Assembly: GCA_022361135.1 (NCBI GenBank)
Contig: JAKSBM010000445.1
Coordinates: forward strand, 1 to 11,180
Length of the DNA: 11,180 bases
Direction: 5' to 3'
Origin: Desulfobacterales bacterium
Lineage (GTDB): Bacteria > Desulfobacterota > Desulfobacteria > Desulfobacterales > Desulfobacteraceae
Shown: positions 6,416-11,180 of the stretch, one piece after another
Numbering within the stretch: position 1 is the stretch's first letter
Layout: the number at the start of each line of letters is the position of its first letter
Notes under the pieces: model-generated
Seen by the model: only the letters and a program-made list of their open reading frames with translations
The model's database searches: none
Told to the model about the DNA's origin: nothing
Translations under genes and position numbers: made by a program

Positions 6416-8433
6416 AGCGTTTTCTGGGAGTGATTTCCCTTTTTCGGTTTTTGTTTTTCTCGGGGTTGATCCTGGGGGCCCTCGGCGTTCTGGCTGCGGT
6501 GTTTTTAATTTTTTCCACCGCACCCAACCTGCCCAAATTGCCCCAGGATTTGAACCGCATTGCCCAGATGCCCCAGAGCGTGATTTATTCGGCGTCGGGT
6601 GATGTCCTCCTCCAATTGGGAGAACAAAAGAGCATCCCCTTGAATCTGGTTTCCCCGGATTTCATCAATGCCATTTTGTCCACCGAGGATCATCTGTTTT
6701 TCCAGCACCGTGGTGTGAACAAGCTCAGGACCCTGAAGGCCCTTTATGTTACCTTTTTCACCCCGGGGCGCAAGGAGGGGGGCTCCACCATCACCCAGCA
6801 ATTGGCCAAAAACCTTTTTTTCAGCTTTGAGCAATCCTTTGAACGGAAGTTCAAGGAGTTGCTGGTGGCCTTCCAGATAGAGGCGGCCCACTCCAAGGAA
6901 GAAATCCTGGAGGCCTATATCAATCAGATCCATTTCGGTGCCGGTGCCCAGGGCATTGAAAAGGCGGCCAATACCTTTTTCAATAAAAGCGCCATGGAAT
7001 TGACCCTGCCCGAAGCCGCTCTTCTGGCCGGGCTGCCCAAATCCCCCACGGCCTACAATCCATTTCGCCATTACGACCGGGCCTTGAAACGGCGTGGGAA
7101 AGTATTGCAGCGCATGGTGGCCAGTGGATTTATCTCCCCGGAGGTTGCCCGGGAGGCCAATGGGATAAAACCGGTGCTGGTCCGTACGAAAAAGGACAGT
7201 CGCAGCGGCAGCTACTTTCTGGACGAGCTCATTCGTCGCCTCATTGATAAATACGGAGAATCCGTTGTCCTCCATGGCGGTATCCGGGTATTTTCCACCC
7301 TGGACAGTCGACTCCAAGCCCAGGCCGAAGCCGCGGTGAAGGGGGGGCTGAAACGGCTGGATAAAATTATGGGGACCGATACCGGCCTCCAATCCGGGGA
7401 CATTGGCAGCCCCGATTTACAGGGGGCACTGGTTTCCATTGACACGGGTTCGGGTGCCGTCAAGGCCATGGTGGGGGGCCGGGACTATTACCAGAGTGAA
7501 TACAACCGGGCCGTGAACAGCCGTCGACAGCCGGGCAGCGGGTTTAAACCCTTTGTGTATTATGCGGCCTTCCAGGCCCGGGATTACCATCCTGGCACGG
7601 TGATGCGGGATCAGCCCGTGGTTATCCCCGTGGTGGGTGCCCCGGATTGGAAACCAAGGAATTACGAACGGACCTACCAGGGGGATATGGTACTCAAAAG
7701 GGCATTGACCCATTCGGTGAATACCATTACCGCCCAATTGGTGGCCGACATCGGGCCGGAAGCCGTCATTGATACGGCCCGGGCCTGCGGAATTCAAAGC
7801 CCCCTGCGCCCGGTTTATTCCATTGCCCTGGGCAGTTCAGATGTCACCCCCTTTGAGATGGCCCGGGCCTATACGGTCTTTGCCAACATGGGGGTGATGC
7901 GGGAACCCTTTTTCTTCTGGCGGGTGGAGGATGCCTTTGGCCGGGTCCTGGATGAACAGATTGTCCAGGATACACCGGTACTGGATCCGGCCACGGTTTA
8001 CCAGGTGGTGGACATGATGGAATCCGTGGTGGATCGGGGATCTGGGCGGAATATTCGCCGGGCCGGGTTTAAACGGGCCACTGCGGGCAAGACCGGTACC
8101 ACCAATGCATTCAACGATGCCTGGTTCACCGGATTTACACCGGAGTTGTGCACCTCGGTCTGGGTGGGCTTTGACCGGAAGCGAAAACTCAAGGACAAGC
8201 GGGGATTCGGCATTACCGGTGGCCGTGGGGCCGCTCCCATCTGGGCCGATTATATGATCCAGGCCCTCAAGGGGGAACCGGAACGTAAATTCCATGTGCC
8301 TGCCCACATCCGGCGGGTGGAGGTGGATCCGGTGACCGGATGTCCGCCATTGGACTCCGATCCCGATCCCAGTCCCCCCATTTCCATCCCCCTCCGGGGG
8401 GACCAGGAAGTCTGTCCGGAGGTGACCCCATGA
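6412..8433 (+). CDS. mrcA: Class A penicillin-binding protein, PBP1A type
   Basis: A bifunctional peptidoglycan synthase of 673 residues. After a membrane anchor at about 9-33 comes the GT51 glycosyltransferase domain, with EDHLFFQHRG containing catalytic E92, GGSTITQQLAKN at 123-134, then the RKFKE and LEAYINQIHFG motifs. The transpeptidase has S376-G-F-K379, SVN at 435-437 and KTG at 560-562. It polymerises lipid II and cross-links stem peptides outside the inner membrane. It is shorter than E. coli PBP1A (850), with no room for the extra OB-type domain. I place the start at 6412, not at the in-frame ATG at 6367, because AAGGA at 6399-6403 stands eight bases upstream, the ATG overlaps the preceding stop, and the shorter form starts right before the anchor. 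Its stop overlaps the SPOR gene as ATGA. Confidence 0.94.
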   Translation: MKRFLGVISLFRFLFFSGLILGALGVLAAVFLIFSTAPNLPKLPQDLNRIAQMPQSVIYSASGDVLLQLGEQKSIPLNLVSPDFINAILSTEDHLFFQHRGVNKLRTLKALYVTFFTPGRKEGGSTITQQLAKNLFFSFEQSFERKFKELLVAFQIEAAHSKEEILEAYINQIHFGAGAQGIEKAANTFFNKSAMELTLPEAALLAGLPKSPTAYNPFRHYDRALKRRGKVLQRMVASGFISPEVAREANGIKPVLVRTKKDSRSGSYFLDELIRRLIDKYGESVVLHGGIRVFSTLDSRLQAQAEAAVKGGLKRLDKIMGTDTGLQSGDIGSPDLQGALVSIDTGSGAVKAMVGGRDYYQSEYNRAVNSRRQPGSGFKPFVYYAAFQARDYHPGTVMRDQPVVIPVVGAPDWKPRNYERTYQGDMVLKRALTHSVNTITAQLVADIGPEAVIDTARACGIQSPLRPVYSIALGSSDVTPFEMARAYTVFANMGVMREPFFFWRVEDAFGRVLDEQIVQDTPVLDPATVYQVVDMMESVVDRGSGRNIRRAGFKRATAGKTGTTNAFNDAWFTGFTPELCTSVWVGFDRKRKLKDKRGFGITGGRGAAPIWADYMIQALKGEPERKFHVPAHIRRVEVDPVTGCPPLDSDPDPSPPISIPLRGDQEVCPEVTP

Positions 8434-9719
8434 TTCGATCCATGAAGAGTTTGGGAATCCGCCTCTGGATATTGGCCATGGTGGCGGTGCCCGTTTGTTT
8501 CTATGTTTTGCCCCGGGTGAAGGCCCTGGGGGTGGAGAGCCATGGATTGATCCCCGCCGGGATGCTGATGGTTGGTATTTTTATTTTTGTTCATTTTGCA
8601 TTGGATCTTTTGGGGCGGCGTTTGATTGCCTCCCTCCTGGAGGAGGCCCGGGCCTGGGAACGGGCCGGACTCTCATCCCGAGCCGGAAGAACCTATGTCA
8701 AGGCGGCTGGGATCTATGATTCCTTTCTGCTTTCGCCTTGGCCCCGGGCGGCCATTGCCCAGGAAATCACCGGTGCACTGGCTCGGTTTGCCCTGACCTG
8801 CGAACCGGAAAATTCCGCCTTTTTCAGGGCCACCGAGGTTCACATTAAACAATTTCCCGGGGATGAAACCCTGGCCCAGCTTTTTTTGAATCGGATTCGC
8901 CGGCGGGGGCGGACCAGCCGCACCGACGAAGGGCTTCTCACCCGACTCTCCGAAGTCCACCACGGCCATGGCCGTTTGGGGCCTTTGTTGGCCGATATTT
9001 TAATGGATCTGGGGCGGACGGATTTTGCCGCCCGTAAGGTTTTCAAATCCGCATTGGATAACCCGGGGCTGCCCCGTACCCAGCGGGAGCGAATCCTTGA
9101 GTTGGATCAGGCCTCGGGCCTGACCCTGGGGGAGGCGGCCGGAAAGGCCAAGCATGTGGAACGGGATGGAAGCGGCCGGGGGCCGGGCATTGTTCCCCTA
9201 CTTAACGGCGCCCTCAAGGGCGGTGGCCGTCTCTTCGGCCTGATTTTCAACGGGGTGATGATCACGGTTTTGTTGATGTTTCAATGGGGGCAAAGGGCCG
9301 GGGTCTATTCGGGCCGGATGCTCTATCGCCTCTGGCGGGGAGAAAGGACTGTTCAATACCTGAAATGGGGAATCATCGGCCTCTGCGTTTCCGGGGTGAT
9401 TTATTTCGCCGGTAACACGGTGAGCCATCTCACCGACGGGGGCAGTGGCGGCGATCGGGGCAGTTCCGTGGTGAAAAATATGCCCAAACCCTTTACCATC
9501 CAGGTGGCGGCCTATCCGAAGCAGAAGCATGCCGATGGGTTTGTGGCCCAGCTGAAGGATAAAGGGGTGGTTGCCGGTGTAAAAAAGGTGGGCGGTGGAG
9601 GAAAAACCTGGTATCTTGTCCGGGTATCTGAATTTTCAGATAAAGCATCTGCCACGGCCTATGGGAACAAACTCAAGGCCCGGAAGATCATTGAAGATTT
9701 TTTTGTAAGTAACAAATAG
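8430..9719 (+). CDS. Multi-pass membrane protein with C-terminal SPOR domain
   Basis: A 429-residue protein. Two hydrophobic segments (about 9-28 and 37-57) are followed by a helical, TPR-like region at about 60-265, another hydrophobic stretch at about 268-287, a basic stretch, a strong membrane segment at about 311-330, and a SPOR domain at about 353-428 starting KPFTIQVAAYPKQ. SPOR domains bind glycan strands stripped of peptides, mostly at division septa; FtsN is the best-known example and activates a class A PBP in E. coli. The start at 8430 is chosen because GGAGGTGA (8418-8425) precedes it and it overlaps the PBP stop; the frame is open further upstream but that part lies inside the PBP gene. 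The neighbour suggests it may localise or regulate the PBP. The SPOR domain is clear; the TPR-like label is tentative. Confidence 0.86.
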   Translation: MIRSMKSLGIRLWILAMVAVPVCFYVLPRVKALGVESHGLIPAGMLMVGIFIFVHFALDLLGRRLIASLLEEARAWERAGLSSRAGRTYVKAAGIYDSFLLSPWPRAAIAQEITGALARFALTCEPENSAFFRATEVHIKQFPGDETLAQLFLNRIRRRGRTSRTDEGLLTRLSEVHHGHGRLGPLLADILMDLGRTDFAARKVFKSALDNPGLPRTQRERILELDQASGLTLGEAAGKAKHVERDGSGRGPGIVPLLNGALKGGGRLFGLIFNGVMITVLLMFQWGQRAGVYSGRMLYRLWRGERTVQYLKWGIIGLCVSGVIYFAGNTVSHLTDGGSGGDRGSSVVKNMPKPFTIQVAAYPKQKHADGFVAQLKDKGVVAGVKKVGGGGKTWYLVRVSEFSDKASATAYGNKLKARKIIEDFFVSNK

Positions 9720-9731
9720 GCCCCTGGGGCC
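9719..9731. repeat. Short GC-only inverted repeat after the SPOR gene
   Basis: GGCCCC (9719-9724) and GGGGCC (9726-9731) surround a single T, starting on the last base of the SPOR gene stop codon. In RNA it would fold as a 4-bp stem with a five-base loop. No T-run follows, and the ribosome site of the next gene begins four bases later, so it is not a standard terminator. It might mark a processing or pausing point, or be chance in GC-rich DNA. Confidence 0.25.
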
Positions 9732-9747
9732 GAAAAGGAGTCCTTCC

Positions 9748-10044
9748 ATGATTTTAATTTCCAATGTCACCTACCCCCCTTCATCCACCAGAGAAGGTGC
9801 AAAACGGTATCTTACAGCACCGGTTCTGCCCGACTTTATCACCAAAAAAGGGCCCTATGTTGCAGCCGATGTAACGGAAGGTATGCATTCCATCACCTAT
9901 TATGAATTGGATGATCATCGCCTGGCAGAAGGGTTTAAGGCGATTACCGAAAGCCTCTCGGTCTATGCCGATGTGCCGGGATATAATTATGAATTAAAAC
10001 CCTATTTTGAGTTAGAGGAAGGGCTGAACATCCTTAACCTCTGA
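9748..10044 (+). CDS. Small protein of unknown function (98 aa)
   Basis: A 98-residue soluble protein with a strong ribosome site, AAGGAG at 9735-9740, seven bases before the ATG. It begins MILISNVTYPP, has GMHSITYYEL in the middle, a helix-like stretch AEGFKAITESLSVYADV, and ends with YNYELKPYFELEEGLNIL. The strand-helix-strand pattern would suit a ferredoxin-like or dimeric alpha/beta-barrel fold, but no family is recognised. It lacks a signal peptide, cysteines and membrane segments. It follows the SPOR gene by 28 bases, so it may be the last gene of the transcript. Its codons are more AT-rich than those of the neighbouring PBP and SPOR genes, which could mean independent origin or expression. 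Confidence 0.7.
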   Translation: MILISNVTYPPSSTREGAKRYLTAPVLPDFITKKGPYVAADVTEGMHSITYYELDDHRLAEGFKAITESLSVYADVPGYNYELKPYFELEEGLNILNL

Positions 10045-10045
10045 T

Positions 10046-10107
10046 AAAAAGCCAGGCCTTTCCGGGGGACCCCACATGGGGTGACTTTCGGAGAACCAAG
10101 GGCCTGG
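10046..10107 (-). terminator. Nested inverted repeat, terminator for the lysA-ykgJ transcript
   Basis: Outer arms CCAGGCC (10052-10058) and GGCCTGG (10101-10107) enclose an inner hairpin ACCCCA/TGGGGT (10069-10074 and 10077-10082). Read on the minus strand, the outer stem is followed by CTTTTTATC (A-run 10046-10050 on plus), as in a rho-independent terminator. On the plus strand only GGATTTCAG follows, so termination of the plus operon here would be weaker. It lies between convergent genes, three bases from the stop of the minus-strand gene. Confidence 0.65.
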
Positions 10108-10110
10108 ATT

Positions 10111-10473
10111 TCAGTCTTCAATTCTGTAATGGGCCTTGGCCCATGCACAGATGGATTTAAATGCCGCGAATTTCCACCCATGTGGGAATTCGCGGCATTG
10201 TTTTGGCTTCACCGGGTTGATGGCGCAGCCCTCCGGGGTCAGAAAGATGCATTCTCCGTTTTCTTTATCCACCAGGGCCAGGCCGGTCCGTTCCCGGGTG
10301 AGGCGGGTGTGGGTTTCAATGAAGGTATGGACCTCCATGCCCATGAATTGGGCAATGGTGTCGATTTCATTTTCCAGGAGGCGGACATAGCCGTCCTCCT
10401 TGCAACAGGCCTGGCATCCCAGGCATTTAAATTCCGATAAATTGTCTTTCATTTCAGCGGGCATTTTCATCAT
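10111..10473 (-). CDS. YkgJ family cysteine-cluster protein
   Basis: A 120-residue protein of the YkgJ/UPF0153 family, annotated as a putative zinc- or iron-chelating domain. Numbered from an ATG at 10473, it has C17-x2-C20-x2-C23-C24, then C75, C83 and C93 within the family pattern CIFLTPEGCAINPVKPKQCREFP, and C109 near the end. The physiological role of the family is unknown. The ATG at 10473 overlaps lysA by 20 bases; ATG 10452, directly after the lysA stop, would remove seven residues, and neither has a strong ribosome site, so the start is uncertain. Overlap with lysA implies one transcript. The gene ends just before the nested terminator. Confidence 0.88.
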   Translation of the reverse strand: MMKMPAEMKDNLSEFKCLGCQACCKEDGYVRLLENEIDTIAQFMGMEVHTFIETHTRLTRERTGLALVDKENGECIFLTPEGCAINPVKPKQCREFPHGWKFAAFKSICAWAKAHYRIED

Positions 10474-11180
10474 CTGTAAATTCCAGGCTCTGGCTGCAGA
10501 TTTGCCGGACCAGTTCCCTGGCGGTTAAGCCTTTTTGTGAAAGGCGGATTTCATTGTTTTCCACCACCACCTCCGGGGGCATGGGCCGGAGATTATACAC
10601 CCCTCCCATGGCATGGCAATAGGCCCCGGCATTTTTTATGGCCAGAAGATCCCCTTCCCGGATTTCGGGAATTTCCCGGTCCCTGGCAAAGACGTCTCCG
10701 CTTTCACAGATATTGCCGCAGACATCGCAGGATTTTGGGCTGCCATGGGGATTGGAAATATTTTCAATGGTGTGGAAGGCCTGGTAAAGGATGGGCCGGA
10801 TCAATTGGGGAAAGCCGGAATCCGTACCGCAGATGGTCCTGTCCCGGTTGGTTTTAATGGTGTTCACGCGGGTTAAAAGTACTCCGGACTGGGCGGTGAT
10901 GAATTTGCCCGGCTCAAATATTAGGTCCAGGGGGCGGCCGTATCCCCGGCAGAATCGGGCAAAGGCGTCGGAGATTTTTTCTCCAATTTCCGCCATGTCA
11001 AAGTCCTTGTCTTCGGGGCCATAGGGCACATTGAATCCCCCGCCGAAATCCATGAACTCCAGGTGGGGAAAATTTTCGGGGGTGGCAATTGAAAAAATGT
11101 TTTCCATGGCCTGGATAATGGAATCTGCATCCTGGAGTCCGGAACCGGTATGTTCGTGGAGGCCCACCACCCGGAGGTTG
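10454..11180 (-). CDS. lysA: Diaminopimelate decarboxylase, C-terminal part, N-terminus cut by window edge
   Basis: PLP-dependent enzyme that decarboxylates meso-diaminopimelate to L-lysine, the last step of lysine synthesis. About 242 codons are visible and the frame is open at the right edge, so the PLP-lysine and the gene start are outside. Visible motifs are VVGLHEHTGSG at the edge, the glycine-rich phosphate-binding DFGGGFN (near 11032-11051), EPGK (10904-10915), the active-site CESGD (10694-10708), and NAGAYCHAM followed by YNLRPMPPEVVVE. DSGFPQLIRPILYQAFH and ENISNPHG resemble the lysA subtype I associate with Bacteroidota more than the usual DAGMNDLIRP form. The CES motif argues against carboxynorspermidine decarboxylase. 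It ends inside the start region of the YkgJ gene. Confidence 0.9.
   Translation of the reverse strand, partial: NLRVVGLHEHTGSGLQDADSIIQAMENIFSIATPENFPHLEFMDFGGGFNVPYGPEDKDFDMAEIGEKISDAFARFCRGYGRPLDLIFEPGKFITAQSGVLLTRVNTIKTNRDRTICGTDSGFPQLIRPILYQAFHTIENISNPHGSPKSCDVCGNICESGDVFARDREIPEIREGDLLAIKNAGAYCHAMGGVYNLRPMPPEVVVENNEIRLSQKGLTARELVRQICSQSLEFTDDENAR

Noticed and set aside
6505..7392. A 295-codon open frame on the minus strand
   Set aside because: Antisense to the glycosyltransferase half of the PBP gene, with no recognisable domain. It is a shadow of the coding strand.
8340..8429. Upstream ATG for the SPOR gene, adding 30 residues
   Set aside because: The extra stretch lies inside the PBP gene and reads as Ser/Pro-rich filler. 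The ATG at 8430 has a near-perfect ribosome site and a membrane segment soon after.
10454..11170. A complete 238-residue decarboxylase starting at 11170
   Set aside because: The codon there is a GTG inside the conserved VVGLHEHTGSG motif and the frame stays open to the edge. The gene is cut by the window, not short.
1..11180. Phage, transposon, CRISPR, tRNA or rRNA content
   Set aside because: No transposase or integrase motifs, no spaced direct repeats and no tRNA- or rRNA-like stretches were seen on reading. Almost all DNA is accounted for by dense genes.

Overview
The window looks chromosomal and comes from a GC-rich, anaerobic, diderm bacterium. The best guess is a sulfate-reducing Desulfobacterota of the Desulfobacterales/Desulfobacteraceae type. 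This rests on a tungsten-type aldehyde:ferredoxin oxidoreductase, a yggT-divIVA gene pair of a kind I associate with former Deltaproteobacteria, tandem PilT-like ATPases and overall protein style. It is inferred from content, not from a marker gene. I see no rRNA, tRNA, transposase, integrase, phage gene or CRISPR array.

Layout. (1) At 1-1517 on the minus strand is the N-terminal three quarters of an aldehyde:ferredoxin oxidoreductase (AOR), cut by the left edge. (2) At 1518-1812 is a divergent control region. It holds a minus-strand promoter with a perfect TTGACA box, a 9-bp-arm inverted repeat lying over its -10 region, a possible 19-codon leader ORF, and a plausible plus-strand promoter. 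(3) At 1813-9719 is a tight plus-strand operon of eight genes: yggT, a DivIVA-domain protein, pilT, a divergent second PilT/PilU-type ATPase, a zinc-ribbon plus degenerate-receiver protein, a single-pass membrane protein I do not recognise, a class A penicillin-binding protein (PBP1A type), and a multi-pass membrane protein ending in a SPOR domain. Three of the junctions are ATGA overlaps. A small gene of unknown function (9748-10044) follows. (4) At 10046-10107 is a nested inverted repeat that reads as a terminator for the opposing genes. (5) At 10111-11180 on the minus strand are a YkgJ-type cysteine-cluster protein and, overlapping it upstream, the C-terminal part of lysA (diaminopimelate decarboxylase), cut by the right edge.

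How the genes may work together. The eight-gene operon joins a pole/septum marker fold (DivIVA), two type IV pilus retraction-type motors, a peptidoglycan glycosyltransferase/transpeptidase and a septal-glycan-binding SPOR protein. Two adaptor-like proteins sit between the motors and the cell-wall enzymes: the zinc-ribbon/pseudo-receiver and an unknown periplasm-facing protein. This is the best candidate in the window for an undescribed system, namely a module that couples cell-wall growth at poles or septa to pilus machinery. That coupling is an inference from gene order and translational overlap only. The other genes look like ordinary metabolism, although AOR has an unusual cysteine spacing and a good candidate operator.
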